DNA of 64,000 nt from Actinopolymorpha singaporensis (lineage in GTDB: Bacteria > Actinomycetota > Actinomycetes > Propionibacteriales > Actinopolymorphaceae). Of this stretch, positions 1 through 8,847 are shown in pieces. Location: NCBI RefSeq assembly GCF_900104745.1, contig NZ_LT629732.1, forward strand, positions 6,063,981-6,127,980. The letters run 5' to 3'. Each line of letters opens with the position of its first letter. Position 1 is the stretch's first letter. Position numbers and translations under genes: made by a program. The notes under the pieces were generated by a model, which made no database searches, was not told where the DNA came from, and saw only the letters and a list, made by a program, of their open reading frames with translations.

Positions 1-150
1 GGACGGCAGGCCCTCGATGTGTGCGATGCCGTCACCGGCGTCGACGACCGTGCCGACCTCTTCGGCGGCCAGCTCCGCGGGCTGGTAGCTCGAGACGAAA
101 CGCTCCAACGCTTCCCGGATCTCCTCCGGGCGGATCGTCAGCTCCGACAT
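1..150 (-). CDS. atpA: ATP synthase F1 subunit alpha, 5' end only
   Basis: The first 50 codons are visible, running off the left edge of the window. They read [19 protein letters not shown] and continue into a [15 protein letters not shown] segment, the start of the N-terminal beta-barrel of F1 alpha. The subunit forms the alpha3beta3 hexamer that makes ATP on the cytoplasmic face of the membrane. It follows atpH by 47 bases in the same direction, as expected in an atp operon. The nucleotide-binding motifs lie outside the window. The identification rests on this short sequence plus the operon context. Confidence 0.95.
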   Translation of the reverse strand, partial: MSELTIRPEEIREALERFVSSYQPAELAAEEVGTVVDAGDGIAHIEGLPS

Positions 151-197
151 CTTCGTGGTCCCTGCTCTCTCGGCAATCTCAGGTGTGTGCGGGGCGG

Positions 198-1019
198 TCA
201 GCCGGCCAACCGGCGCCGCGCGTCATCCAGCCGACTGGCGATCGTGCCGTCGATGACCTCGGCGCCCAGCTCGACGCGCATTCCGCCGAGAACCCCGGGG
301 TCTACCAGGATGTTGAGGTGTACGTCGTGGCCGTACTGGCGACGCAGCGCGCCCGCCAGCCGATCCTGGTCGGCGGCGCTCAGCGGCGTCGCCGTACGGA
401 CCGTGGCCACCAGCCGTTCCCGCCATCCGGCGGCGAGTTTGGCGTAGTTGTCGAGCGCCTCGGTGAGCGAGAGCCCGCGCGGGGCCACCACGGCCTGCTC
501 CACCAAGGGTACGGCCCCTTCGGGGGCCTTCCCCGCGAGCAGCTCCCGGACCAGGGTGGCCCGGTTGTCCGCCGGGATCCCCCGGTCGGTCAGCGCCAGA
601 TGGAGGCCTTCCTCCCGCTCCAGGAGCCGGGCGAACCGGAACAGGGCGTCCTCGAGGTCGTCGAGGCGTCCCTCCTCCTCGGCCGACCGCACCAGCGCCA
701 GGGCGCCGACCTCTTCCAAGGCGTCGGTGAACTGGCGCGTCCGCGGCCAGGAAAGGCGGACCGCGGCGGTCACGAGATCCAGCGCCTGGGCACCGATCCG
801 CGATCCCAGCAGGTTGCCGGCGAGCGCGGCCCGGTCGTCCGGGGTCCGGGTGGAGTCGGTGAGAGCCCGCCGCAACGCCGGTTGGGCGTCCAGCAGCCGG
901 ACGACGGAGAACAGCTGCCGCCCGGCCTCTTGGAGCTCCGCCGGCGTTCCGGCGACGCCCCGCAGCCGCTGCCGCAGGGACGCCACCGCCTCTCGCGAAG
1001 TGCCGTGGAAGTCCGTCAT
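198..1019 (-). CDS. atpH: ATP synthase F1 subunit delta
   Basis: A 273-residue protein. The C-terminal half carries the OSCP/delta signature, including [17 protein letters not shown] and [19 protein letters not shown]. Delta joins the top of the F1 hexamer to the b-subunit stalk. At 273 residues it is longer than the roughly 180 of E. coli delta, but a long delta is normal in actinobacteria. The ATG overlaps the atpF stop by four bases (ATGA), which suggests translational coupling. It is part of the run atpB-E-F-H-A. Confidence 0.96.
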   Translation of the reverse strand: MTDFHGTSREAVASLRQRLRGVAGTPAELQEAGRQLFSVVRLLDAQPALRRALTDSTRTPDDRAALAGNLLGSRIGAQALDLVTAAVRLSWPRTRQFTDALEEVGALALVRSAEEEGRLDDLEDALFRFARLLEREEGLHLALTDRGIPADNRATLVRELLAGKAPEGAVPLVEQAVVAPRGLSLTEALDNYAKLAAGWRERLVATVRTATPLSAADQDRLAGALRRQYGHDVHLNILVDPGVLGGMRVELGAEVIDGTIASRLDDARRRLAG

Positions 1020-1558
1020 CGCGCCTCTCCGACGGGCTGCTGCTCCAGCTCGTTGATGAAGCGTTCGACGATGCGCCGCTGGCGGCCCTCGTCCTCGAGC
1101 GCCTCACCGACGATCCGGCTGGCGAGCTGGGTGGACAGGTCACCGATCTCGCTGCGCAGCTGCAGCAGCGCCTGCTGCCGCTCCGCCTCGAGCTGGGTGT
1201 GCGCCTGCGCGACGATCCGCTGGGCCTCGGCCTGGGCCTGTTCCCGCATCTCCGCCACGATCGCGGCGCCCTGCTCCTTGGCTTCCTCGCGGATGCGGGA
1301 CGCCTCGTGCCGAGCCTCCGACAGCTGCTGCTGGTACCGCTCGAGGGCTGCCTTGGCCTCGGCCTGCGTCTCCTCGGCCCGCTTGAGCCCACCCTCGATG
1401 GCCTCGGCGCGCTCGGCGAACGCCTTCTCGAACTTCGGCGCGACCCACGTACGGACGACGTAGAACAGGATGCCGAAGACGATCAGGCTCAGGATGATCT
1501 CGATCGGGTGCGGAATGAGCGGGTTGACCGCTTCCCCCGCGGCGAGGATCGATGTCAT
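1016..1558 (-). CDS. atpF: ATP synthase F0 subunit b
   Basis: A 180-residue protein with one hydrophobic segment near the N terminus (about residues 19-38, containing IILSLIVFGILFYVV). A long Ala/Glu/Arg-rich helix follows, as expected for the b stator stalk. The dimer holds the F1 head still while the c-ring turns. It lies 23 bases after atpE and overlaps atpH by four bases. Confidence 0.96.
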   Translation of the reverse strand: MTSILAAGEAVNPLIPHPIEIILSLIVFGILFYVVRTWVAPKFEKAFAERAEAIEGGLKRAEETQAEAKAALERYQQQLSEARHEASRIREEAKEQGAAIVAEMREQAQAEAQRIVAQAHTQLEAERQQALLQLRSEIGDLSTQLASRIVGEALEDEGRQRRIVERFINELEQQPVGEAR

Positions 1559-1581
1559 GGCTAGTGCCCCTTAGTGTGCGG

Positions 1582-1791
1582 TCAGCCCTGGAACACGAAG
1601 GCGAGGGCGATACCGATGATCGCGAGCGCCTCGGCCAGACCGAAGCCGAGAATCGCGATCGTCTGCAGGCGCGCCTGCGCCTCGGGCTGGCGGGCGACAC
1701 CGTTGATGTACGCCGCGAAGATCAGGCCGATGCCGACGCCGGGGCCGATGGCCGACAGGCCGTAGCCGATGATGGCGAGCGAGCCTCTCAT
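1582..1791 (-). CDS. atpE: ATP synthase F0 subunit c
   Basis: A 69-residue hairpin proteolipid. Helix 1 contains [22 protein letters not shown] with the polar-loop motif ARQPE. Helix 2 contains the proton-carrying acidic residue Glu54 in the context [10 protein letters not shown]. Several copies form the rotor ring in the membrane. The usual operon order atpB-atpE-atpF is kept. Glu rather than Asp at the ion site is typical of most bacteria. Confidence 0.97.
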   Translation of the reverse strand: MRGSLAIIGYGLSAIGPGVGIGLIFAAYINGVARQPEAQARLQTIAILGFGLAEALAIIGIALAFVFQG

Positions 1792-1861
1792 GGGCCAGTC
1801 CTTTCCTTGGTTACTTCGGTCGTTCGTTGCGGATGGAACTCGGATTGCGCTGTGGAGCAGA

Positions 1862-2635
1862 TCAGTGTTCTTCGGCGAGGGCGCCGGAGATGTAGTTGGC
1901 CGTCAGGAGCGTGAAGATGTAGGCCTGCAGCACCTGGACCAGGAGCTCGAGGAAGAAGAGCGCGATGTCCAGGAGCAGCGACACCACGCCGATGGGCTTG
2001 AAGAACAGCACGTCGGAGTGGAGCAGGAGGTACTCGCCGCCGACCGCGAACAGGATCAGCACGAGGTGGCCGGCGAACATGTTGGCGAAGAGCCGCAACG
2101 ACAACGTGATCGGCCGGACGACGATGTTGGAGATGAACTCCAGCGGAACCAGCAGGATCAACATGACCGGGCTGACTCCCGCAGGCACCGTCTGGTGCTT
2201 GAGGTAGCCCAGGAAGCCCTTCCGCCCGATGCCCACCGCGTTGTAGACCACCCAGCTGATCAGCGCCAGCGGGTAGACGAAGCCGATGTGGGAGAACGTC
2301 GGGAACTGCAGGAACGGCACGATGCCGAAGACGTTGTTGACCAGGATGAAGAAGAACAACGTCACGAGGTACGGCACGAACCGCATGAAGTCGTGCGACC
2401 CGATCACGTCGCGCGCGATCGAGTTGCGGACGAAGCCGTAGGCCATCTCGCCGCTGTACTGCAGCCGGTCCGGCACCATGGCCGCGCGGCGTGCCGACAT
2501 GACGAAGAAGACACCGACGACCACCGCGGCCAGCACCAGCAACGTCATCGGCTTGGTGATGCCGGCGGCGTAGGGCGGCAGGTCGAAGACGCTCGGCCCT
2601 GGTGGCGTGAAGCCCCCGTCCGCAGCGAGGATCAT
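1862..2635 (-). CDS. atpB: ATP synthase F0 subunit a
   Basis: About 257 residues with several membrane helices. The stator-arginine helix is visible as [16 protein letters not shown], and the C-terminal helix contains [19 protein letters not shown]. The protein forms the proton half-channels against the c-ring. An in-frame GTG lies at 2644. The purine-rich AGGAGAG at 2648-2654 is only three bases from that GTG and twelve from the ATG at 2635, so the exact start is uncertain. The longer open frame reaching 2860 is not coding upstream of this point. Confidence 0.94.
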   Translation of the reverse strand: MILAADGGFTPPGPSVFDLPPYAAGITKPMTLLVLAAVVVGVFFVMSARRAAMVPDRLQYSGEMAYGFVRNSIARDVIGSHDFMRFVPYLVTLFFFILVNNVFGIVPFLQFPTFSHIGFVYPLALISWVVYNAVGIGRKGFLGYLKHQTVPAGVSPVMLILLVPLEFISNIVVRPITLSLRLFANMFAGHLVLILFAVGGEYLLLHSDVLFFKPIGVVSLLLDIALFFLELLVQVLQAYIFTLLTANYISGALAEEH

Positions 2636-2684
2636 CGCGCTCACACGCTCTCCTCTCGTACTGGTCGAGTGATGGTGGCGGGGG

Positions 2685-2906
2685 TCACTGGTCGTCCCTG
2701 GGCTCGTTGTGGCCGTACCGCTTGAAGACGAGGTACAGCGCGAGCGCAAGGCCGAGCAGGATTCCCACGGGCACCAGGAAGGACGTTCGGAAGTAGTGGT
2801 CGCCGAGCCAGCCGAGTCCGCCGTAGAGCCCCACTCCGGCCACCAGGTAGCCGAAGGCACCCCAGGGATCCTGCCCGCGGTGCGGGGGCGGCTCGTTCTG
2901 CCTCAT
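2685..2906 (-). CDS. AtpZ/AtpI-like small membrane protein
   Basis: A 73-residue protein with two hydrophobic helices (GAFGYLVAGVGLYGGLGWL and SFLVPVGILLGLALALYLV) and a charged C terminus. This is the layout of the AtpZ/AtpI family, short membrane proteins encoded ahead of atpB and linked to c-ring assembly or Mg2+ handling. Position, strand and size all fit. Its own function is not shown by the sequence. Confidence 0.75.
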   Translation of the reverse strand: MRQNEPPPHRGQDPWGAFGYLVAGVGLYGGLGWLGDHYFRTSFLVPVGILLGLALALYLVFKRYGHNEPRDDQ

Positions 2907-3011
2907 CGCGCACCGAACGGTAGCAGTCGACGCGGCTGTTGGCCCGGGCGGGGTAAAGAGACGGTAATGGCGCCGGGCACGTCGCCGGAGTCCACCGGCG
3001 CACGCCGGCGG

Positions 3012-3470
3012 TCACGATCCACCGCCGGTGGTGCCGGCGCCGCTGGCGGCACTGGGCCGGTCGTCGAAGTCGTAGATCGGCTGCCGCATGCGGACGAACG
3101 CCCGCAGCTCACCGGCGAGCCAGGTGGCCACGCAGGCCAGCACCGCGAGTGCGGTGGCCGTGCGGTTGAGCACGTCGTCGATCCCGTCGACGGTGCCGAG
3201 AATGGCCAGCAGCCCGCCGAAGATCACCACGCGCACGAAGTAGCTGCCCACCGCTACCAGCAGGACCACTTCGGGATACATGGTGCGTACGGCCCGCATG
3301 GCGAGGAGTCCGACACCGGAGAAGACGAGAACCACGGCCGCGCCGACGCAGGCACCGACCAGACCGCGACTGCCGGCGACCACCGTGCTCACCGCGACGG
3401 TGAGCACCGCGACCACCAGGGTCGGGAGCAGCGCACCGCGCAGCAGGGGGGTCACTCTGTCGGTCGTCAT
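3012..3470 (-). CDS. AtpI-like membrane protein at the head of the atp operon
   Basis: A protein of about 152 residues with four hydrophobic segments (for example TLVVAVLTVAVSTVVAG and VVLLVAVGSYFVRVVIFGG) and a hydrophilic Ser/Gly/Thr-rich tail. It corresponds to the uncharacterised AtpI-like proteins of actinobacterial atp operons. The ATG at 3470 was chosen because the preceding stretch to 3599 is not protein-like. It starts the operon: the next gene upstream on this strand ends at 3669, leaving about 200 bases that could hold the atp promoter. Confidence 0.7.
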   Translation of the reverse strand: MTTDRVTPLLRGALLPTLVVAVLTVAVSTVVAGSRGLVGACVGAAVVLVFSGVGLLAMRAVRTMYPEVVLLVAVGSYFVRVVIFGGLLAILGTVDGIDDVLNRTATALAVLACVATWLAGELRAFVRMRQPIYDFDDRPSAASGAGTTGGGS

Positions 3471-3668
3471 GACGGCGGCCGTCCTCGGGAGAAGTCCATC
3501 AAGGTTTGTGAAACTTAGCACAAGGTCCGGGCAAAACTCGAATCCACGCCCACTTACCGCGCTCCGTGCCGCGGCCGGATCCGGTCCCGGGGGCCGCACA
3601 CCGGGCCTGCCCGCCCGTCCGTCCGGACGGCGGCCGGACCCACCCCGGCCCGCCGGGGATCGCCCGGC

Positions 3669-4790
3669 TCAGAGCGGATGTGGCAGCTTACGACGGCGTG
3701 GCAGGACCGCCGTACAGAGGATGGCCACCACGACGATCACCCCCACCACCGCGGCGGTCACCCAACTCGTCCACAGACCGACCGCGACCATGCCGAACGA
3801 CAGCACCCCGGCCCACAGGTACATCACCAGCACCGCACCCGGATGGGAGTGCCCGAGCTCCAGGTGCAGCCGGTGGTGGAGGTGCTTCTTGTCCGCGTCG
3901 AAGGGCGACCGCCCCGCGCGGGTCCGCCGGATCACCGCGAGCATCAGGTCGATGAACGGCAGCGCCATCACCGCGATCGGCAGGACCAGCGGCAGCAGGG
4001 CCGGCAGCAGACTCTGCCGTACGCTCGCGGCCGCCGTGACGCTCGGGTCCAGCCAGCCGGTCAGGCTGATCGTCGAGGCGGCCAGCATCAGCCCCAGCAG
4101 GTAGGCGCCGGAGTCGCCGAGGAACACCCGGGCCGGGAAGAAGTTGTGCGGCAGGAAGCCCAGGCACGCGCCCGCGACCACCACCGTGACCAGCGTCGCC
4201 GTGGTCGCGCGGTTGAGCGACAGCCCCACCGTCAGACCGTAGGAGTACGTGAAGAACGCGGCCGCGCCGACGCACACCACCCCGGCGGCCAGCCCGTCCA
4301 GCCCGTCGACGAAGTTGACGGCGTTCGCCATCCCGACGATCACCACCGCGGACACGATCGCGCTCTGTGACGGGGACAGCGACAGGGTGGTGCCGTCGGG
4401 CAACGGCAGCCAGTTGAGCTGGATGCCGGACACCACCAGGATCCCCGCCGCGACGACCTGGCCGGCGAGCTTGGTGATCGGATCCAGGTCGACCACGTCG
4501 TCGACGGCGCCGACCACCGCGATCACGAATCCGGCCAGCAGGAGGGCCCAGACGTCCCCGCGCAACTCCGGCAGAAGTCCCAGGAACGGCAGATGGGTGG
4601 AGACGACGAACGCCGCCAGCACCCCGCCGAGCACCGCCAGCCCGCCCAGCCGCGGGATCGGGACCGAGTTGATGTCCCGGTCCCGGATCTCCCGGACCGC
4701 GCCGATCCGCGCCGCGAAGCGCCGGGCGAGCCCACCGAGGAGGTAGGTCGTACCGGCGGCGACGAAGAGGACGAGCAGGTATTCGCGCAC
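3669..4790 (-). CDS. WecA/MraY-family undecaprenyl-phosphate GlcNAc-1-phosphate transferase
   Basis: A 373-residue polytopic protein. Family motifs are present: AVDDVVDLDPITK (the DD pair), NAVNFVDGLDGLAAG, FPARVFLGDSGAYLLG and the HLHHRL loop. Such enzymes move a UDP-linked amino-sugar-1-phosphate onto a polyprenyl phosphate to begin a cell-wall or surface polymer. Actinobacterial wecA/rfe sits at this same place before atp. It starts with GTG, nine bases after the phosphatase gene ends, so the two are probably co-transcribed. Confidence 0.92.
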   Translation of the reverse strand: MREYLLVLFVAAGTTYLLGGLARRFAARIGAVREIRDRDINSVPIPRLGGLAVLGGVLAAFVVSTHLPFLGLLPELRGDVWALLLAGFVIAVVGAVDDVVDLDPITKLAGQVVAAGILVVSGIQLNWLPLPDGTTLSLSPSQSAIVSAVVIVGMANAVNFVDGLDGLAAGVVCVGAAAFFTYSYGLTVGLSLNRATTATLVTVVVAGACLGFLPHNFFPARVFLGDSGAYLLGLMLAASTISLTGWLDPSVTAAASVRQSLLPALLPLVLPIAVMALPFIDLMLAVIRRTRAGRSPFDADKKHLHHRLHLELGHSHPGAVLVMYLWAGVLSFGMVAVGLWTSWVTAAVVGVIVVVAILCTAVLPRRRKLPHPL

Positions 4791-4799
4791 GCGGCCGCC

Positions 4800-5447
4800 C
4801 TACGAGCCGACCAGCGCGGTGACCGACACCCCGACGGCCCCGGCGATGATCGCGCCGACGTGTTCGTACACCTCGGCCGACCGGCCGATGGGGTCGGGGA
4901 TGTCGTCGTCGTCCGGCCGCGCGGGCCGCACGGTGCCCCTCGCCCGGGCGGCGGCCGCGACCAGCGCTCGCGCACGCTCGACCGGCTCGGCGGGCAGCTC
5001 CGGCGGCGCGTCCACGAGGGCCTGTCCCGCCGGTGCCCGGTCAGTCAGCGCGCGGTCGGTCACCGCGCGGTCGATCAGCGCTGCGGCGAGCCGGGCGAAC
5101 TCGGTGATGGTGAAAGTACGCCGCAGCGCGCCCGGGTCCATGGTCACCACGTCGCTGCGGTGGGCGCGGGTGGCCGCCAGCACCAGGTCGGCACCGCCCA
5201 CGTGGGACTCGGTGAGCTCGGCGGAGACGAACCCGGTGGGGTCGGCGGCGTACGCCTTGACCTGCGCGGCTGCCTCGGCGGTCATCACCCGGCCGTCGAC
5301 GGTGCCCGTCCCGGCGCTGTACACGGTGAACCGGTCCGCGTTCGGCCCCAGCCTGGCTGCGAGGGCCGCCCGGGTCATCCGCTCGGCCACCGGGGATCGG
5401 CACATGTTGCCGGTGCAGACGTACAGGATCGCGAACGTGTCGCCCAT
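4800..5447 (-). CDS. low-molecular-weight protein-tyrosine-phosphatase-like protein
   Basis: A 215-residue protein whose N terminus carries the P-loop CTGNMCRSP, a Cys-X5-Arg catalytic motif, within FAILYVCTGNMCRSPVAERM. The family dephosphorylates tyrosine or reduces arsenate. The ATG at 5447 has GAGGAG at 5456-5461 with good spacing, so the open frame upstream is not used. The C-terminal third is longer than in classic 150-residue members and looks specific to actinobacteria. Placement beside wecA suggests a role in polysaccharide control, by inference only. Confidence 0.85.
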   Translation of the reverse strand: MGDTFAILYVCTGNMCRSPVAERMTRAALAARLGPNADRFTVYSAGTGTVDGRVMTAEAAAQVKAYAADPTGFVSAELTESHVGGADLVLAATRAHRSDVVTMDPGALRRTFTITEFARLAAALIDRAVTDRALTDRAPAGQALVDAPPELPAEPVERARALVAAAARARGTVRPARPDDDDIPDPIGRSAEVYEHVGAIIAGAVGVSVTALVGS

Positions 5448-5539
5448 CGTGCCGCTCCTCACCGGTCGTACTCCTCGCTCACGTCCACTCACTACCCCGC
5501 CGCCGGGTGTCCCGGCAGCCGCGTGCCGTCCGGCCGCCG

Positions 5540-6187
5540 TCAGCCGAGGTCCTCGATCTCCGGAACCACCGCGCGCAGCCGGGCGAGCGAGATCACCCCG
5601 GCCCGCAGGATCCGCGGCGTACTGCTGGTCAGGTCGACGATGGTGGACGCCACCGAGCCCGGGGTCGGGCCACCGTCGAGGTAGACCGACACCGCGTCAC
5701 CGAGCTGCTCCTCGGCGTCGTCACAGGTCGTCGCAGCGGGAATCCCGGACTTGTTGGCGCTGCTCACCGCGAGCGGCCCGGTCTTCTCCAGCAACGCCAG
5801 CGAGATCTCCTCGTCGGGCATGCGCACCGCGACCGTCTCACCGGTCTCCCCGATGTTCCACACCAGGCTGGGCTGCTGGCGGCAGATGATGGTGAGGGCG
5901 CCAGGCCAGAACTCCTTCACCAGTGCCCGGCCGGCGTCGGGGATGTCGGTGGCGATGCCGTCGAGAGTGGCGACCGAGCCGACCAGCACCGGTGGAGGCA
6001 TCGAGTGGCCGCGGCCCTTGGCGGCCAGCAGGGCGTCGACCGCCGCCGGCACGAAGGCGTCGGCGGCGATGCCGTAGACGGTGTCGGTGGGCAGCACCAC
6101 GAGGTCGCCGGCCCGGATGGCGGAGGCGGCGATTTCCAACCCGATCGTGCGTTCGTCCCGGTCCGCGCAGGAATAGCGTTCGCTCAC
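5540..6187 (-). CDS. threonylcarbamoyl-AMP synthase (Sua5/YrdC/TsaC)
   Basis: A 215-residue YrdC-domain protein with a conserved DTVYGIAADA segment, PGALTIIC, VAVRMPD and SSANKSG motifs. It makes threonylcarbamoyl-AMP from threonine, bicarbonate and ATP for t6A37 of ANN-reading tRNAs. The size matches the single-domain TsaC form or a short Sua5. The start is GTG. It sits directly after prmC, as in many actinobacteria. Confidence 0.93.
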   Translation of the reverse strand: MSERYSCADRDERTIGLEIAASAIRAGDLVVLPTDTVYGIAADAFVPAAVDALLAAKGRGHSMPPPVLVGSVATLDGIATDIPDAGRALVKEFWPGALTIICRQQPSLVWNIGETGETVAVRMPDEEISLALLEKTGPLAVSSANKSGIPAATTCDDAEEQLGDAVSVYLDGGPTPGSVASTIVDLTSSTPRILRAGVISLARLRAVVPEIEDLG

Positions 6188-6308
6188 AGTCGCTCATCGT
6201 GCCATGTCGCGGTGGGAACCCACCGGGCAGCCGCCGGGGCGTCGGGAGGTACGCCGGCCCGCACGCCGGTCCGCACGCCGGTCCGGGGCGTGGGGTGGCC
6301 GGCCGCCG

Positions 6309-7160
6309 TCAGCGAGCGACCCGCCACGCGGTGACGAACCGGTGCCGCCCGGCCAGGTCCAGGTGGTCGCGTACGCGGTCCCAGCGGCCGGTCCCGGCGA
6401 ACACCGCCGGCGCGCTCTCACCCTGCACGTCGGCGTGTTCGACGACGGCGACGCCGCCGGGCCGCAGCAACCGGGCGGCCGTCCGCTCGACCATCCGGAT
6501 GGCGTCCAGGCCGTCCGGCCCGGACCACAGGGCCAGGGCGGGGTCGTGGTCGCGTACCTCCCGCTCGACCGACTCGTAGGCATCCAACGGGATGTACGGC
6601 GGGTTGGCGACCACCAGGTCGACCGTGCCGTCGAGGTCGGGGAACGCCGTCGCCGCGTCGCCGCGGACCAGCGTGACGTCGGTGCCGGCGAGGTTGCGTT
6701 CGGCCCAGGCGTGCGCGTCCGGGTCCAGCTCGACGGCGTACACCCGTGTCCTGGGCACCTCCCCCGCGATCGACCCGGCGATCGCCCCGGACCCGGTGCA
6801 CAGGTCGACCACCACCGGGGCGTCGGCGAGGCCGGCCAGGGCGCCGATCGCCCAGTCGACCACCACCTCGGTCTCCGGCCGCGGCACGAAGACGCCCGGA
6901 CCGACCAGGAGCTCCAGGTGGCGGAACGGCGCGGTGCCTGTGAGGTGCTGCAGGGGCTCACGGTCCGCCCGGCGGGCGACGAGCTCGGCGTACCGGCGTT
7001 CCTGGTCCGGGCTGAGGTCGACCGACGCCCACGCCAGCCGGGACCTCGGAACCCCCAGCAGGTGGGCGAGCAGCGCCTCGGCGTCGTGCCGCGGCGAGGC
7101 GACCCCGGCCTCGGCGAGGCGGCGGGCCGCGGGCTCCAGAACCGTGCGGGCGGTGGTCAT
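6309..7160 (-). CDS. prmC: peptide chain release factor N5-glutamine methyltransferase
   Basis: A 283-residue protein. The N-terminal helical domain is followed by a class I SAM-methyltransferase domain with VVDLCTGSGAIAGSIA and the catalytic NPPY in VVANPPYIPLDAY. It methylates the glutamine of the GGQ motif in release factors. Its gene lies 57 bases downstream of prfA, which encodes its substrate, so the pair is very probably one operon. Confidence 0.96.
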   Translation of the reverse strand: MTTARTVLEPAARRLAEAGVASPRHDAEALLAHLLGVPRSRLAWASVDLSPDQERRYAELVARRADREPLQHLTGTAPFRHLELLVGPGVFVPRPETEVVVDWAIGALAGLADAPVVVDLCTGSGAIAGSIAGEVPRTRVYAVELDPDAHAWAERNLAGTDVTLVRGDAATAFPDLDGTVDLVVANPPYIPLDAYESVEREVRDHDPALALWSGPDGLDAIRMVERTAARLLRPGGVAVVEHADVQGESAPAVFAGTGRWDRVRDHLDLAGRHRFVTAWRVAR

Positions 7161-7217
7161 CGTCCTGTGCTCACTGGGCTCGGGTTCACCGGGTCGGTAC
7201 CGATCGGCAGGCGCGGC

Positions 7218-8300
7218 TCAGCCGGCCTGGCTCTCCAGCGCGCCGAGGCGCTCACGCTGGTCGGCCTCCTGCAGCGCCGCGATCACCCCGTCGAGTTCGC
7301 CGTCGAGCACGTGGTCGAGGTTGTAGGCGGTGTAGCCGACCCGGTGGTCGGTGATGCGGTTCTGCGGGAAGTTGTACGTGCGGACCCGCTCGGACCGGTC
7401 GACGGTGCGCACCTGGCTGCGACGAGCCGCGGCGGCCTCCTGGTCGGCGGCCTCCTGGGCGACGGCCAGCAGCCGGGACCGGAGGATCCGCAGGGCCTGC
7501 TCCTTGTTCTGCAGCTGGCTCTTCTCGTTCTGGCAGGAGACGACGATTCCGGTGGGTACGTGGGTGATCCGGACGGCGGAGTCGGTGGTGTTGACGCTCT
7601 GCCCGCCGGGTCCGGACGAACGGAAGACGTCGACGCGCAGGTCCTTCTCCTCGATCTCCACGTCGACGTCCTCGGCCTCGGGCAGCACCAGAACGCCCGC
7701 CGCGGAGGTGTGGATGCGCCCCTGGGACTCGGTGACGGGCACCCGCTGAACCCGGTGGACGCCGCCCTCGAACTTCAGCCGTGCGTACGGCGTCTCCCCC
7801 GGCTCGGCGCCGTTGCGTCCCTTCACCGCCAGGGTGAGGTTCTTGACGCCGCCGAGGTCGGACTCGGCCACGTCGAGCGTTTCGGTCTTCCAGCCATGGC
7901 GTTCGGCGTAGCGGAGGTACATCCGCACCAGGTCGCCGGCGAACAGCGCGGACTCCGCGCCGCCCTCGCCGGCCTTGATCTCCAGCAGGACGTTCTTGTC
8001 CTCGTTGGGGTCGCGGGGCAGCAACAGCAGCCGGAGGCGCTCGGCCGCCGCCTGCTCCTCACCGGCCAGGCGTTCGGCCTCCTCGGCGAAGCCGGCGTCC
8101 TCCCCCGCGAGCTCCCGGGCGGCCGCCGCGTCGTCGACCAACTGCCGCCATGTGTTGTGCGCGGCCACGATCCGGCCCAGCTCCGCGTACCGCCGGCCGA
8201 CCTTGCGCGCCGCCGCCTGGTCGGCGTGGATCGCGGGGTCGCCGAGGCGGCGCTCGAGGTCGGCGTGCTCGGCGAGCAGCGTCTCGACGGATTCGAACAC
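7218..8300 (-). CDS. prfA: peptide chain release factor 1
   Basis: A 360-residue protein. The tripeptide anticodon-like motif is PVT in [16 protein letters not shown], marking RF1 specificity for UAG and UAA. The peptidyl-hydrolysis loop is [17 protein letters not shown]. The GTG at 8300 was chosen because GGAGG at 8306-8310 precedes it at good spacing and the protein then begins like known RF1 ([11 protein letters not shown]). The open frame extends far upstream without homology. Confidence 0.96.
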   Translation of the reverse strand: MFESVETLLAEHADLERRLGDPAIHADQAAARKVGRRYAELGRIVAAHNTWRQLVDDAAAARELAGEDAGFAEEAERLAGEEQAAAERLRLLLLPRDPNEDKNVLLEIKAGEGGAESALFAGDLVRMYLRYAERHGWKTETLDVAESDLGGVKNLTLAVKGRNGAEPGETPYARLKFEGGVHRVQRVPVTESQGRIHTSAAGVLVLPEAEDVDVEIEEKDLRVDVFRSSGPGGQSVNTTDSAVRITHVPTGIVVSCQNEKSQLQNKEQALRILRSRLLAVAQEAADQEAAAARRSQVRTVDRSERVRTYNFPQNRITDHRVGYTAYNLDHVLDGELDGVIAALQEADQRERLGALESQAG

Positions 8301-8404
8301 GGAGGCCTCCTCAGGGGCGGGTACGGGCGGAGCGGGCGGAGCGGGCGGAGTGACCCGGGCACCTCGGGTCGTCGGCGTACGGCGCGGTGGGTCGCGGACG
8401 CAAA

Positions 8405-8449
8405 CAGCGCCGGCCAGGGGGACCCGGAAAGGTCCGCCGGCCGGCGCTG
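8405..8449 (-). terminator. hairpin terminator after rpmE
   Basis: Perfect 11-bp arms CAGCGCCGGCC (8405-8415) and GGCCGGCGCTG (8439-8449) are separated by 23 bases. The hairpin starts nine bases past the rpmE stop on the minus strand and is followed by a short TTTG. It probably ends or attenuates rpmE transcripts before prfA. Confidence 0.65.
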
Positions 8450-8457
8450 AACGCTCG

Positions 8458-8682
8458 CTACTTGCTCTTCTTGCCCTGGGCCTGCGCGTAGCGCTTCTCG
8501 AACCGGGCCACCCGGCCACCGGTGTCGAGCAGCTTCTGCTTGCCGGTGTAGAAGGGGTGGCAGTTGGAGCACACGTCGGTGTGGATGCTGCCGGAGGTCG
8601 ACGTGCTGCGCGTGGTGAACTCGTTGCCACACGTGCAGGTCACGGACGTCTCGACGTACTGGGGGTGGATGTCAGGCTTCAC
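8458..8682 (-). CDS. rpmE: 50S ribosomal protein L31, zinc-binding form
   Basis: A 74-residue protein beginning [16 protein letters not shown]. The cysteines CTCGNEF and [13 protein letters not shown] form the zinc-binding C+ type of L31. The GTG at 8682 has GGAGGAAA just upstream and gives the usual N terminus; the eight extra residues of the longer frame are not conserved. It lies between rho and prfA, as in many bacteria. A zinc-free paralogue, if any, would be elsewhere. Confidence 0.95.
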   Translation of the reverse strand: MKPDIHPQYVETSVTCTCGNEFTTRSTSTSGSIHTDVCSNCHPFYTGKQKLLDTGGRVARFEKRYAQAQGKKSK

Positions 8683-8795
8683 GGCTTTCCTCCGCTCTCG
8701 GGGCACCGGGTCGTCGCGCCTTCGGACGGGACGTGAACCGGGGCCGGCGAATCAGTGTGCCATCTGGGCGCCACGACTGCTCAACCGACCCGGCC

Positions 8796-8826
8796 CCGCC
8801 CGCATTCCCCTGGGAGGTGCGGGCGG
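8796..8826 (-). terminator. GC-rich hairpin after rho
   Basis: Arms CCGCCCGCA (8796-8804) and TGCGGGCGG (8818-8826) are perfect complements with a 13-base loop, 22 bases past the rho stop. No T-tract follows on the minus strand, so it is a terminator of the high-GC kind or an mRNA-stabilising hairpin. Confidence 0.5.
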
Positions 8827-8847
8827 AGCCCCGGTCGTGGGTCGAGG